26,397 nucleotides of DNA from Streptomyces sp. NRRL F-2580 (GCF_000720115.1 NZ_JOIR01000060.1:1-26397), one strand, 5' to 3'; positions 1 to 10,528 are shown, counted from the stretch's first letter. Notes: generated by a model from the letters alone, not told the origin. Program-made: numbers and translations.

Positions 1-1211
1 CCCCGGCGGTCCCGGGGACGGGCCGGCGCGCCCGCGGCCGCGGCGCGCCCGCCGACGCCCCGGCCCCGCCGCCCGGCACCGGCCGCCGCCGCGCCGCCCG
101 CAGCGCCCCCGCCGCACCCGGCGGGAACTGGCGGCGGATCGTTCCGCAGGCCCTGGTCGTCGCCTTCCTCGCCGGCGGCACGACCGCGTTCGTCGCCGCC
201 GACAAGTCCGTACGGCTCACCGTGGACGGGGTCCCGAGGAACCTGCACACCTTCGCCGACGACGTCGAGGAACTGCTCGCGGCCGAAGGCCTCGGCGTCG
301 GCCCCCACGACCTCGTCGCCCCCGCCCCCGGCGAACCCCTCGAAGACGGCGAGGAGATCGTCGTCCGCTACGGCCGCCCCCTGCGCCTGACCCTCGACGG
401 GCAGCAGCGCCAGGTGTGGACCACCGCCCGCACCGTCGAAGGCGCGCTGCGCCAGTTCGGCATCCGTGCCGAAGGCGCCTACCTCTCCGCCCCCCGCACC
501 GCGCCCGTCCCGCGCGCCGGCCTCGCCCTGAGCGTCCGCACCGAACGCAGCGTCACCTTCATGGCCGACGGCCGCGAACGCACCATCCGCACCAATGCCG
601 CCACCGTCCAGGAAGCCCTCGACCAGGCCGGCATCACCCTCCAGGGCCAGGACACCACCTCCGTACCCCCCACCGCGTTCCCGCGCGACGGCCAGACCGT
701 GACCGTGCTCCGCATCACCGGCACCCGGGAGGTCCGCGAGGAGCGCATCCCGTTCGAGACCGAGAAGGTGAACGACCCCGACCTGTTCGCCGGCAGCGAG
801 GTCGTCGAACGCGCCGGCCGGCCCGGGGCCCGCCGGGTCACCTACGCCCTGCGCACGGTCAACGGGGTCCGCCAGACGCCCCGCGCCCTCGCCGACGAGG
901 TCGTCCGCGAGCCCGTCACCCAGCTCGTCAAGGTGGGCACCAAACCGCTGCCCAGCTCCGTCGCCGGCGCCGACGGTCTCAACTGGGCGGCCCTCGCCCA
1001 GTGCGAGTCCGGCGGCCGCCCCTCGGCCACCGACGCCTCGGGAACGTACGGCGGCCTCTACCAGTTCGACGTCCGCACCTGGCAGGACCTCGGCGGCAGC
1101 GGCCGCCCCCAGGACGCCTCGGGCACGGAACAGACCTACCGGGCCAAGAAGCTCTACGTGCAGCGGGGGGCGAGCCCCTGGCCCCACTGCGGCCGTAGGC
1201 TCACGTCGTAG
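1..1211 (+). CDS. rpfB: Resuscitation-promoting factor RpfB, 5' end outside window
   Basis: The frame is open from position 3 to the TAG at 1209-1211, so the start codon lies before the window. A basic, Ala/Pro-rich stretch is followed by one hydrophobic segment (about 138-200), which is either a membrane anchor or an uncleaved signal. After it come three DUF348 (ubiquitin-like) repeats beginning near 210, 390 and 545, a G5 domain (about 720-940) and a C-terminal Rpf transglycosylase-like domain (about 970-1205). The catalytic Glu of the CESGG motif is codon 1005-1007, and the domain carries the usual paired Cys (CESGG ... WPHCG). Family knowledge: Rpf proteins cleave peptidoglycan and support spore germination and exit from dormancy. 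The domain order DUF348-G5-Rpf is that of RpfB. An internal GTG at 222 begins inside the first DUF348 repeat and is not a credible start. Confidence 0.93.
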   Translation, partial: PAVPGTGRRARGRGAPADAPAPPPGTGRRRAARSAPAAPGGNWRRIVPQALVVAFLAGGTTAFVAADKSVRLTVDGVPRNLHTFADDVEELLAAEGLGVGPHDLVAPAPGEPLEDGEEIVVRYGRPLRLTLDGQQRQVWTTARTVEGALRQFGIRAEGAYLSAPRTAPVPRAGLALSVRTERSVTFMADGRERTIRTNAATVQEALDQAGITLQGQDTTSVPPTAFPRDGQTVTVLRITGTREVREERIPFETEKVNDPDLFAGSEVVERAGRPGARRVTYALRTVNGVRQTPRALADEVVREPVTQLVKVGTKPLPSSVAGADGLNWAALAQCESGGRPSATDASGTYGGLYQFDVRTWQDLGGSGRPQDASGTEQTYRAKKLYVQRGASPWPHCGRRLTS

Positions 1212-1248
1212 GGGGCCGGAAGACGCCGGGCGCCGACGGCGAGGCCCC
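1212..1248 (+). terminator. Possible rpfB terminator hairpin
   Basis: Directly after the rpfB stop, GGGGCC (1212-1217) pairs with GGCCCC (1243-1248), and an inner CGCCG (1224-1228) pairs with CGGCG (1237-1241). The stem is interrupted and has no T-run, so it is a weaker candidate than the other hairpins in the window. Confidence 0.4.
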
Positions 1249-1688
1249 GTGGGGTGACCGAGCGCACCGCGGGCGTCATGGCCATCCCCACGATCGCGGA
1301 CACGCTCGAAGCGGGGGCGTTCATCACACCCGCCCCCGACGGACCGTCCGCCGGGACCGGTCCACGACCGGACCCACCCGGCGTCAGTCAGCACGTCCGG
1401 CGCCCAGGCGACGCCGAACACCCTCCCCTGCCGGGCCTCCGGGGCCGGCAGGCCGGCGTCCGGAGGGACACGTTCACACGGACCGGCCCGGCTGCCCCGC
1501 GCAGCTCACCGGCACCAGGACGTGACGGCGATCAGCACACCCACCGGTCGACACCGGCCACGAGGAGCGGCACGGGGTGCGGGGTTCCACCTCCACGCCC
1601 ATGCCACCCTCGACGCTGGGGAACGCATCAGGGAGCCGGACACCCGGTCCGGCTCGGGATCACCCGGCTGATCTGAGACGCTTTACCG
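1249..1688. other. Non-coding gap between rpfB and rsmA
   Basis: About 440 bases without a convincing gene. A 140-codon frame at 1254-1676 (+) is rich in Pro, Arg and Thr, matches nothing I recognise and has no good ribosome site. The gap holds several short inverted repeats, for example around 1359-1378, where GACCGG recurs. The rsmA promoter must lie here or further upstream. A GACGCT hexamer at 1677-1682 sits six bases before the rsmA GTG and could be a leaderless-type -10, but I see no matching -35. Confidence 0.5.
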
Positions 1689-2609
1689 GTGAGCACCGCA
1701 GAGCAGCAGCCCGAGAACCCCTCCTCCAGTACCCCCGGCACGCCCGACGCCCTCCTCGGACCGGCCGACATCCGGGAGCTGGCCGCCGCACTCGGCGTAC
1801 GCCCGACGAAGCAGAAGGGGCAGAACTTCGTCATCGACGCCAACACGGTCCGCCGGATCGTGCGGACCGCCGAGGTCCGCCCGGACGACGTGGTCGTCGA
1901 GGTCGGCCCGGGGCTGGGCTCGCTGACGCTCGCGCTGCTGGAGGCCGCCGACCGGGTCGTCGCCGTCGAGATCGACGACATCCTGGCGGCCGCGCTGCCC
2001 GCCACCATCGAGGCCCGCATGCCGGCGAAGAAGGACCGCTTCGCGCTGGTCCACTCCGACGCGATGCTCGTCACGGAACTGCCCGGTCCGCCGCCGACCG
2101 CGCTCGTCGCGAACCTGCCGTACAACGTGGCCGTGCCCGTCCTGCTGACCATGCTCGACCGCTTCCCCACCATCGAGCGGACCCTCGTGATGGTGCAGGC
2201 GGAGGTCGCCGACCGGCTGGCCGCCGAGCCGGGCAACAAGGTCTACGGGGTCCCCTCCGTCAAGGCCAACTGGTACGCGCACGTCAAGCGCGCCGGCGCC
2301 ATCGGCCGCAAGGTCTTCTGGCCCGCCCCGAACGTCGACTCCGGTCTCGTCTCGCTGGTGCGGCGCACCGAACCGATCAAGACCACCGCCACCAAGGCGG
2401 AGGTCTTCGCGGTCGTCGACGCCGCGTTCGCGCAGCGCCGCAAGACGCTGCGCGCCGCGCTGGCCGGCTGGGCCGGCTCGGCGGCGGGCGCCGAGTCGGC
2501 GCTGGTCGCCGCCGGCATCTCGCCGCAGGCACGCGGCGAGTCCCTGACGGTGGAGGAGTTCGCCGCGATCGCCGAGCACAAGCCCGCGATGGAGAGGCCC
2601 GCACTGTGA
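1689..2609 (+). CDS. rsmA: 16S rRNA (adenine(1518)-N(6)/adenine(1519)-N(6))-dimethyltransferase RsmA (KsgA)
   Basis: This 306-aa protein dimethylates two adjacent adenines in the 3' terminal hairpin of 16S rRNA using S-adenosylmethionine, a late step in small-subunit assembly. SAM-binding motif I is seen as E-V-G-P-G-L-G at residues 71-77, and the catalytic motif NLPYN at 142-146. QNFVID near residue 45 is also typical of the family. The length is normal for actinobacterial RsmA, which has a slightly extended N-terminus. The GTG at 1689 is the first start giving a full-length protein, but no strong Shine-Dalgarno precedes it, so initiation may be leaderless. The stop TGA (2607-2609) overlaps the GTG of ispE in a GTGA quartet, indicating translational coupling. 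Confidence 0.95.
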   Translation: MSTAEQQPENPSSSTPGTPDALLGPADIRELAAALGVRPTKQKGQNFVIDANTVRRIVRTAEVRPDDVVVEVGPGLGSLTLALLEAADRVVAVEIDDILAAALPATIEARMPAKKDRFALVHSDAMLVTELPGPPPTALVANLPYNVAVPVLLTMLDRFPTIERTLVMVQAEVADRLAAEPGNKVYGVPSVKANWYAHVKRAGAIGRKVFWPAPNVDSGLVSLVRRTEPIKTTATKAEVFAVVDAAFAQRRKTLRAALAGWAGSAAGAESALVAAGISPQARGESLTVEEFAAIAEHKPAMERPAL

Positions 2610-3517
2610 GCGCGCGCACGACGGGCGTGACCGTACGGGTCCCCGCGAAGGTCAACGTCCAGCTGGCGGTGGGCGCGGCCCGGCCCGACGGCTTCCACGA
2701 CCTGGCCAACGTCTTCCTCGCCGTGTCCCTGTTCGACGAGGTCACGGCCACCCCGGCCGACACGCTGACGGTGACCTGCGAGGGCCCCGACGCCGACCAG
2801 GTCCCGCTGGACCGCACCAACCTCGCGGCGCGGGCGGCCCGGATCCTCGCGGCCCGGCACGGTATCGAGCCCGCCGTCCACCTCCACATCGCGAAGAACA
2901 TTCCGGTGGCGGGCGGCATGGCGGGCGGCAGCGCGGACGGTGCGGCGGCCCTGCTGGCCTGCGACACCCTGTGGGGCCTGGACACCCCGCGCGCCGAACT
3001 CCTCGACATCTGCGCGGAGCTCGGCAGCGACGTCCCCTTCAGCCTCGTCGGCGGGGCCGCGCTCGGCACGGGCCGCGGTGAGTTGCTGACCCCGGTGGAC
3101 GCGGGGGCGTTCCACTGGGTGTTCGCGGTGGCCGACGGGGGGCTGTCCACCCCGGCGGTGTTCCGCGAGTTCGACCGGCTCACCGCCGACGTGGTGGTCC
3201 CGGCCCCCGAAGCCTCCCCGGCGCTGCTGGCCGCCCTGGCCTCGGGGGACGCGGAGGCGCTGGGCGCTGCGCTGGGCAACGACCTGCAGACGGCGGCGCT
3301 TTCCCTTCGGCCGCAGTTGGCGCGGACGCTGGCCGCGGGCGTGGAGGGCGGTGCGCTGGCCGCGCTGGTCTCGGGCTCGGGCCCGACGACGGCGTTCCTG
3401 GTCGCGGACCAGGAGTCGGCCGAGAAGGTGGCCGCGGCCTTGGAGGCGTCCGGCACCTGCCGTGCCACTCGCGTGGCGTCCAGCCCGGCCCCGGGCGCCA
3501 CGGTCCTGCCGTCCTGA
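2606..3517 (+). CDS. ispE: 4-diphosphocytidyl-2-C-methyl-D-erythritol kinase
   Basis: A 303-aa GHMP-family kinase of the non-mevalonate (MEP) isoprenoid pathway. It phosphorylates the 2-hydroxyl of CDP-methylerythritol with ATP. The N-terminal PAKVN motif carries the expected catalytic Lys (K15). The glycine-rich ATP loop is [10 protein letters not shown] at 100-109. The catalytic Asp lies in GSDVPF (D142), and a C-terminal SGSGPT motif completes the GHMP pattern. The start is the GTG at 2606, which overlaps the rsmA stop by four bases. An open frame extends upstream inside rsmA, but that part has no family similarity. The rsmA-ispE pairing is common in actinobacteria although the two functions are unrelated, so the link is probably co-expression of growth functions. 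Confidence 0.95.
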   Translation: MSARTTGVTVRVPAKVNVQLAVGAARPDGFHDLANVFLAVSLFDEVTATPADTLTVTCEGPDADQVPLDRTNLAARAARILAARHGIEPAVHLHIAKNIPVAGGMAGGSADGAAALLACDTLWGLDTPRAELLDICAELGSDVPFSLVGGAALGTGRGELLTPVDAGAFHWVFAVADGGLSTPAVFREFDRLTADVVVPAPEASPALLAALASGDAEALGAALGNDLQTAALSLRPQLARTLAAGVEGGALAALVSGSGPTTAFLVADQESAEKVAAALEASGTCRATRVASSPAPGATVLPS

Positions 3518-3535
3518 CCCCGCGGGCCGGCCGCT

Positions 3536-3580
3536 GGGGCTCTGCCTTAGACCCCGCTCCTCAAATGCCGGAGGGGCTGA
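3536..3580. repeat. Interspersed Streptomyces intergenic repeat, copy 1
   Basis: The segment runs GGGGCTCTGCC, then ACCCCGCTCCTCAAA, then TGCCGGAGGGGCTG. A second copy at 26191-26238 shares GGGGC-CTGCC, the core CCTCAAA-GCCGG and the end GGGGCTG, with a two-base length difference in the middle. I recall this CCTCAAACGCCGG element as a very common extragenic repeat in Streptomyces genomes. It lies between ispE and the acyltransferase gene and directly abuts a hairpin. Confidence 0.7.
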
Positions 3581-3606
3581 GGTACCGGGGCGGAGCCCCG
3601 GTACCT
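3580..3606 (+). terminator. Hairpin after ispE, likely factor-independent terminator
   Basis: A perfect 12-bp stem (3580-3591 with 3595-3606, core GGTACCGGGGC) closes on a GGA loop. There is no T-run, as is usual in Streptomyces. It sits 63 bases after the ispE stop and 60 bases before the next start, so it most likely ends the rsmA-ispE transcript. Confidence 0.7.
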
Positions 3607-3666
3607 AGGGGGAGTTGAGTACCCGCGCCCTGTCGCAGCCCGCGCGCCGCAGGCGACCGTAGACCC

Positions 3667-5013
3667 ATGACAGCCAGCGCACGCGACCTCGCCCTCGCCA
3701 CCCCACCCGGCCGGGACAGGTACGTCGACCTGTTGCGCGTCGCCTCGCTCGGCACCGTCATCGGCGGGCACTGGCTGATGGCCGCCGTCAGTGGTGACGG
3801 GATAGGGAACCTGCTCGCCCTCGTGCCCGGTCTCCAGGTGCTCACCTGGGGGCTGCAGGTCATGCCGGTGTTCTTCTTCGTCGGCGGGTTCTCGCACGCG
3901 CTGTCCTACCGCTCCCTGGCCCGCCGCAGCGACCCCGCGGCCTCCGTCTACGCCGCCTTCCTCCGGGCCCGGCTCCGGCGGCTGTTGCGCCCGACCCTCG
4001 TCTTCGTCCTGGTGTGGGCCGCCGCCGCGCTCGCCGTGCAGCTCGCCGGGTACGGCGGCGGCCGGCTGACCGGGGCCGCGCTGCGGATGGTCACCCAGCC
4101 CCTGTGGTTCATCGGCATCTACCTGGCGATGGTCGCCTTCACCCCGCCCCTGCTGAAGCTGCACGAGCGCCACGGCTGGGCCGCCTTCGCCGCGCTGGCC
4201 GGGTCGGCCGCGCTGGTCGACGTACTGCGCTTCGCGTTCGGCGTGCCCTACGTCGAGTTCCTGAACTTCGCCCTCGTCTGGCTCGCCGTCCACCAGCTCG
4301 GCTTCCTGCGCGCCGACGGCCGGATCCGCCGGTCCGCGCTCCTCGCCGCCGCGGGTCTGGCCGGGGCCGTCCTCCTGGTGGCGTACGGCCCGTACCCGCT
4401 GTCCATGGTGGGGATGCCCGGCGAGAAGGTGTCCAACATGGCGCCGCCCACCCTCGCCCTGCTCGCGCACGCCATGTGGCTCGTGGGCGCCGTCCAGCTG
4501 CTCGCCCGGCCCGCCGGCGCCTGGCTGGACCGGCCCCGGGTCTGGCGCGGGGTGGTCGCCGCCAACGGCGTCGCCATGACCGCCTTCCTGTGGCACCTCA
4601 CCGCCATGCTCGGTGTGTACGGGGCCCAGCTCGCCCTCGGCCCGGACCTGCCGGCCCCGGCCGGCGCCGCCTGGTGGGCGCAGGTCCCCGTACGGATCCT
4701 GGCCGCGAGCGCCCTGACGGCCGGCTTCGTCGCGCTGTTCCGCCGCTTCGAGGCGGCCCCGGCCGCCCCCGCCGAGTCACGCACCGCCGCGGCGGGCGGC
4801 GCCGCCGGCCTCGTCGCCGCCCTCGGCATCACCCTGTGCCTGCTCGGCATCCTGGGCCTTTCCATGACCGGACTCGGCGGTCTGCTCGACGGCCACAGCG
4901 CCACCCTGATCGCCTTTCCGGTCACCGCTCCGGTCGCCATCGGGATGGCCCTCGCGGGCGCCCTGCTCGTGGAACGGTCAGCCCCGGCGCGGAGCGTTAG
5001 GCTGGGGGGCTGA
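3667..5013 (+). CDS. Acyltransferase 3 (OafA/YrhL-type) family membrane protein
   Basis: A 448-aa polytopic membrane protein with roughly ten hydrophobic segments across its length. The N-terminus reads RDRYVDLLRVASL then IGGHW (H35), which fits the R/D-plus-His signature of the acyltransferase 3 family. FFFVGGFSHA near residues 69-78 is another hallmark. Family members move acyl groups across or at the membrane onto sugars, peptidoglycan, lipids or antibiotics; the substrate here cannot be read from sequence. The ATG at 3667 has only a weak upstream AGG. The gene stands alone, bounded by the ispE hairpin before it and by a repeat-like hairpin before the ABC-F gene. A TAGGCT hexamer at 4998-5003, inside its last codons, could be a -10 for the next gene, but no clear -35 accompanies it. 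Confidence 0.8.
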   Translation: MTASARDLALATPPGRDRYVDLLRVASLGTVIGGHWLMAAVSGDGIGNLLALVPGLQVLTWGLQVMPVFFFVGGFSHALSYRSLARRSDPAASVYAAFLRARLRRLLRPTLVFVLVWAAAALAVQLAGYGGGRLTGAALRMVTQPLWFIGIYLAMVAFTPPLLKLHERHGWAAFAALAGSAALVDVLRFAFGVPYVEFLNFALVWLAVHQLGFLRADGRIRRSALLAAAGLAGAVLLVAYGPYPLSMVGMPGEKVSNMAPPTLALLAHAMWLVGAVQLLARPAGAWLDRPRVWRGVVAANGVAMTAFLWHLTAMLGVYGAQLALGPDLPAPAGAAWWAQVPVRILAASALTAGFVALFRRFEAAPAAPAESRTAAAGGAAGLVAALGITLCLLGILGLSMTGLGGLLDGHSATLIAFPVTAPVAIGMALAGALLVERSAPARSVRLGG

Positions 5014-5020
5014 TCCACAC

Positions 5021-5050
5021 CCTCCCCCAGAGTCCGTCCGGGGGTACCCC
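5021..5050. repeat. Short Streptomyces palindromic repeat in the ABC-F leader
   Basis: CCCCC (5024-5028) can pair with GGGGG (5040-5044), and the overlapping GGGGTACCCC (5041-5050) is self-complementary, so two structures compete. The pattern CCTCCCCCAG ... CCGGGGGTACCCC resembles a short palindromic repeat I recall as frequent between Streptomyces genes. It lies 17 bases before the ABC-F ATG, just ahead of the ribosome site. It could act as a terminator, as an attenuator-like leader, or simply be a mobile repeat. Confidence 0.5.
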
Positions 5051-5066
5051 ACCTGGAGCGCGTCTG

Positions 5067-6875
<1,809 letters not shown>

Positions 6876-7030
6876 ATCCCCTCACCCCGCCGGGCCGACT
6901 GGCGGGATAACGACGGCGTCACGGGCCGGTCCTCCCTTGGGAACAGGGGGCGGACCGGCCCGGTGTTCGAAGGCCGTCAGTGATAGAAAGGTCATCCTCC
7001 CCGACCCGCCGAAGCCGAAAGCGTGCGCTG

Positions 7031-8683
7031 ATGACCGAGCCGCCCCAGCCGCCGAACCAGCCACCGACTCCCTCCGGTTACGGTCACCTGCCCGGCCCGC
7101 CGCAGCAGGGGTACGGCTACCCGGCGCAGGGCGAGAACCCGTACGCGCGGCAGGCCCCGTACGCGCAGCAGCCGCCCACCGTCCAGCAGCAGCCGCCGGG
7201 TTACGGCTACCCGCCGCCGCCCGGGATGCCCGGTGCGCCCGGTGCCCCGGGCGGCCCCGGCATGCCGCCGAAGAGGAAGCGGACCGTACTGATCGCCGCC
7301 TCGGCCGCCGCGGCCGTCCTCGCCGTGGCCGTCGTCGGCTACGTCGGCTTCTCCGGGTCCGACGAGGACCCGAAGCCGCCCGTCGCGCAGGAGTCCACCG
7401 ACGCCAAGCCCTCCGGCTCGCCTTCCGTGGACAAGGGCGACGGCAACGGCACCGGCGCCGGCGGCCAGGGGCCGGACCTCAACTCCGGCCGCAAGCAGGG
7501 CGAGGACAAGGTCCTCTGGTTCAAGACCGCGAAGGTCGACGGTCCCGGCATGGGCGTCGAATCCGCGGCCCAGTGGGTCGTCGGCGACACCGTCGTCAAG
7601 AGCGTCTGGAAGTCCCTCAACGGCTATGCGGTCACCGACGGCAAGGAGAAGTGGACGCTCGCCTTCCCTGCCGCGATCTGCTCCGTCGCCCGCGACACCA
7701 CCGCCGAGGGCAAGACGGTCGTCATGTACCGCGACGGGGAGGGGGAGAACTCCTCCTGCACCCAGATGCGCGTGGTCGACCTCAAGACCGGCAAGGAGGT
7801 CTGGTCGAAGGAGGTGCCCAAGGAAGGGCTCTTCGACATCTTCACCAGCCCCACCCTGGCCATGACCGGCGACACCGTCGCCGTCAGCCGCGGCGGCACC
7901 GCCAGCGCCTTCAAGATCAGCAACGGTGACAAGCTCTTCGGCAGCGCCCTGGGCACCGGCTGCAAGCCCGACGGCTACGAAGCCGGCAACGGCAAGATGA
8001 TCGCCCTCGCCACCTGCAGCGACGAGGACGCCAGCGCCGAGGTCCACGGGGTCGACCCCGTCACCGGCCAGAAGGCCTGGGCCTTCCGGCTCCCCAAGAA
8101 GTACAAGGTCACCAGCATCTACTCGGTGGACCCGCTCGTCCTCGACATCGGCAACGAGGAGGCCAAGCAGCGCTCCATCGTGGTCCTGGGACCCGACGGG
8201 AAGCAGACCGCCACGCTCGCCGGAGAGGGCAGCTTCGCCGTCGGCTGCGGCGACACCGGCCTCTTCCGGGCCCTGACGACCTGCCCCTCGGCCGTCGTCG
8301 ACGCCGGCACCCTCTACCTGCCCACCGCGGCGGAGGCCGGCAAGGCCAACGAGATCGTCGCCTTCGACCTGGCCACCGGCAAGGTCAAGTGGCGCACCCC
8401 GGCCGGCGACAAGCGCAGCCTCACCCCGCTCAAGGCCGCCAACGGGCAGCTGATCGCCTACCGCAAGGCCGAGGAAGAACAGGGCGGCGAGGTCATCTCC
8501 ATCCCGGCCGGCGGCGGCACCCCCACCGCACTCCTGCGCCACCCGTCGGGCCCCGCCGCGCCGATCGAGAGCTCCTTCCGCACCCCGAAGCTCGACTACG
8601 TGGACGGGCGGTTCTTCATCTCCACGTCCCGGCTGCAGGCCAAGGGCACGGACGAGAAGCTCCTGATGGTCTTCGGCAAGTGA
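7031..8683 (+). CDS. Membrane-anchored PQQ-like beta-propeller protein A
   Basis: A 550-aa protein in three parts. Residues 1-83 are a Pro/Gly/Tyr/Gln-rich tail with GYGYP repeats, ending in KRKR. Residues 85-107 are one hydrophobic helix. Residues 150-550 are repeats with the DLKTGKEVW / DLATGKVKW pattern of PQQ-like (BamB-type) beta-propeller blades. Positive charges before the helix put the tail inside and the propeller outside. The outer part has exactly six Cys in three near pairs (217/243, 311/329, 406/418), likely disulfides. No quinoprotein dehydrogenase active site is seen, so a sensing, binding or scaffold role is more likely. AfsK-type kinases carry similar external propellers, but no kinase domain is present. 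An in-frame GTG at 6980 would add 17 unlikely residues; the ATG at 7031 with GAAAG upstream is preferred. Confidence 0.85.
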   Translation: MTEPPQPPNQPPTPSGYGHLPGPPQQGYGYPAQGENPYARQAPYAQQPPTVQQQPPGYGYPPPPGMPGAPGAPGGPGMPPKRKRTVLIAASAAAAVLAVAVVGYVGFSGSDEDPKPPVAQESTDAKPSGSPSVDKGDGNGTGAGGQGPDLNSGRKQGEDKVLWFKTAKVDGPGMGVESAAQWVVGDTVVKSVWKSLNGYAVTDGKEKWTLAFPAAICSVARDTTAEGKTVVMYRDGEGENSSCTQMRVVDLKTGKEVWSKEVPKEGLFDIFTSPTLAMTGDTVAVSRGGTASAFKISNGDKLFGSALGTGCKPDGYEAGNGKMIALATCSDEDASAEVHGVDPVTGQKAWAFRLPKKYKVTSIYSVDPLVLDIGNEEAKQRSIVVLGPDGKQTATLAGEGSFAVGCGDTGLFRALTTCPSAVVDAGTLYLPTAAEAGKANEIVAFDLATGKVKWRTPAGDKRSLTPLKAANGQLIAYRKAEEEQGGEVISIPAGGGTPTALLRHPSGPAAPIESSFRTPKLDYVDGRFFISTSRLQAKGTDEKLLMVFGK

Positions 8684-8726
8684 CAACGCGTCCAACGAGC
8701 AGCCCAGTGAGAGGCAAGAGCAACCC

Positions 8727-10457
8727 ATGAGTACCCCGCCGCCCCCCAGCCAGCCGCCGTCCGGCGGCTTCGGCGCGCCGCAGGACCCTCCGCCGGGCGG
8801 ATTCGGCGCACCCACGCCGCCCGCCGGACCCCCCGCCCCGCCGGCCGGACCGCCCGCGCCCGCGCAGCAGCCGGCCGCGCCGCCCGCGTACGGGTACCCG
8901 CAGACCGGCCCCGGCTACGGCTACCCGCAGCAGCCCGGCACCCCGCCGCCGTTCGGCGCCCCGGGCACCCCGCCGCCCTACGGCGCCCCCGGCGCCCCGG
9001 CGCCCACCGCCCAGGGCCCGGCCGGCGGCGGCAACGACAAGCGCACCCAGCTGATGATCGTCGGCGCGGCCCTGCTGGCCATCGTCCTCATCGTCGGCGG
9101 CGGCCTCTGGTACGCCTCCGGCGACGGCAAGAAGGACACCGCGGACAGCGGTCCCGCCAAGCCGGGGGACGACAAGTCCCAGCCCGGTGCGGGCGGCAGC
9201 GAGAAGGTGCCCTCCAACGTCAAGTCGAAGGTGCTGGTCAACCAGCCGAGCCCGACGCCGGACGAGATGGTCCAGGTCCCCGGGTCCTGGCTGACCGACT
9301 CCACCTACGTCAAGTCCGACATGTACAAGATCGTCGGCTACAACGTCGTCGACGGCGGCAAGAAGTGGGAGGTTCCCCTCCCCGGTGAGCTCTGCGGCGC
9401 CTCCCGGCACGTCACCGACAACAAGACCGCGGTGATCTTCCGGCCCACGAAGCCCACGCCCGAGGTCAAGTACCCGGCGTGCACCGAGGTCGGCGTCGTC
9501 GACCTGAACGCCGGCAAGCTCCTCTGGACCGGCCAGGCCAAGGGCGCCACCAGCGGTGACAAGCCCGTGTCCTACTACGAGGTCACCGTCAGCGGGCAGA
9601 CGGTCGCCGCCGGCGGTCCCTCGGGCGGCGCCGCCTGGAGCCTCGCCGACGGCAAGTCCCTGTGGCTGCCCAAGGTCGACGGCGAAGGCTGCCGCGACGT
9701 CGGCTACGGCGGCGGCGAGGCCCTCGCCGTCATCCGCAGGTGCGGCCAGAGCTCCAACCAGACCCTGTACGCGCAGGCCCTGGACCCGAACACCGGCGCG
9801 CCGCAGTACTCGTACAAGCTCTCCGCGGGCATCGAGACCGCCGGCATCGTCTCCACCAAGCCCCTGATCGTCTCCGCCGACGTCGGCAAGACCGCCAAGA
9901 ACGCCAGCGGCGTCAGCGACCTCTTCGTCATCGACAACGCGGGCCAGCTGAAGACGCACATCTCGCTCTCCTCCGGCACCTTCGGCGGCGAGTGCCACAC
10001 CGAGGTCGAGCGGTGCTCCGGGATGATCGTCGGCAACGGCAAGCTCTACCTGCCCTCCTACGAGCACCAGGGCAAGGACGCCTACGGCAAGACCAACGAG
10101 CTGCTCTCCTTCGACCTGGAGACCGGCAAGCAGACCACCGACCGCGCCGACGCGGGCGAGCGGTACAAGCTGTACCCGCTGCGCATGGACGGGTCGAACG
10201 TCATCGCCTACAAGGAGCCCCCGTACGACAAGGGCGGCCAGGTCGTCAGCATCGACGGCAAGACGATGAAGGAAACCGTCCTGATGGAGAACCCGTCGGA
10301 CAAGACGACCCAGCGCATCGAGACGGCCTACTCGCCCGAGTACCACGAGTACCGCTACCACAACGGCAAGCTGTTCCTCGCCCGCACCTCGGTCAAGAAG
10401 CCGTACTCCGCCACGTCCGACCCGGAGTTCATCTTCACCTCCTTCACCGCGAGCTGA
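8727..10457 (+). CDS. Membrane-anchored PQQ-like beta-propeller protein B
   Basis: A 576-aa paralogue of the preceding gene, 43 bases downstream and almost certainly in the same operon. Residues 1-105 are Pro/Gly/Ala-rich with GYGYP and PPPxGAPG motifs; residues 109-130 form one membrane helix; the remainder is an external domain with blade-like motifs (DLNAGKLLW, SLADGKSLW, DLETGKQT). Again there are exactly six Cys, in pairs at 223/252, 322/339 and 423/430, at positions equivalent to protein A. Sequence identity between the two is low outside these landmarks, so the duplication looks old. A purine-rich AGAGGCAAGAG (8710-8720) precedes the ATG at 8727. Function unknown; a paired surface receptor or scaffold is an inference. 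Confidence 0.85.
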   Translation: MSTPPPPSQPPSGGFGAPQDPPPGGFGAPTPPAGPPAPPAGPPAPAQQPAAPPAYGYPQTGPGYGYPQQPGTPPPFGAPGTPPPYGAPGAPAPTAQGPAGGGNDKRTQLMIVGAALLAIVLIVGGGLWYASGDGKKDTADSGPAKPGDDKSQPGAGGSEKVPSNVKSKVLVNQPSPTPDEMVQVPGSWLTDSTYVKSDMYKIVGYNVVDGGKKWEVPLPGELCGASRHVTDNKTAVIFRPTKPTPEVKYPACTEVGVVDLNAGKLLWTGQAKGATSGDKPVSYYEVTVSGQTVAAGGPSGGAAWSLADGKSLWLPKVDGEGCRDVGYGGGEALAVIRRCGQSSNQTLYAQALDPNTGAPQYSYKLSAGIETAGIVSTKPLIVSADVGKTAKNASGVSDLFVIDNAGQLKTHISLSSGTFGGECHTEVERCSGMIVGNGKLYLPSYEHQGKDAYGKTNELLSFDLETGKQTTDRADAGERYKLYPLRMDGSNVIAYKEPPYDKGGQVVSIDGKTMKETVLMENPSDKTTQRIETAYSPEYHEYRYHNGKLFLARTSVKKPYSATSDPEFIFTSFTAS

Positions 10458-10498
10458 TCCGCCCGCACGCCGGGCGGCGAGCCGCCGCACGCCCCGGG

Positions 10499-10528
10499 AG
10501 CCCCCGGAAGGTCCGCCTTCCGGGGGCT
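10499..10528 (+). terminator. Strong hairpin terminator after the propeller pair
   Basis: A perfect 13-bp stem, AGCCCCCGGAAGG (10499-10511) with its complement (10516-10528), closes on a TCCG tetraloop and is followed by TC. It lies 41 bases after the propeller B stop and marks the end of the two-gene unit. Confidence 0.88.

Noticed and set aside
1254..1676. 140-codon plus-strand frame between rpfB and rsmA
   Set aside because: Low-complexity Pro/Arg/Thr composition, no recognisable domain, no ribosome site, and it runs over the rsmA promoter region.
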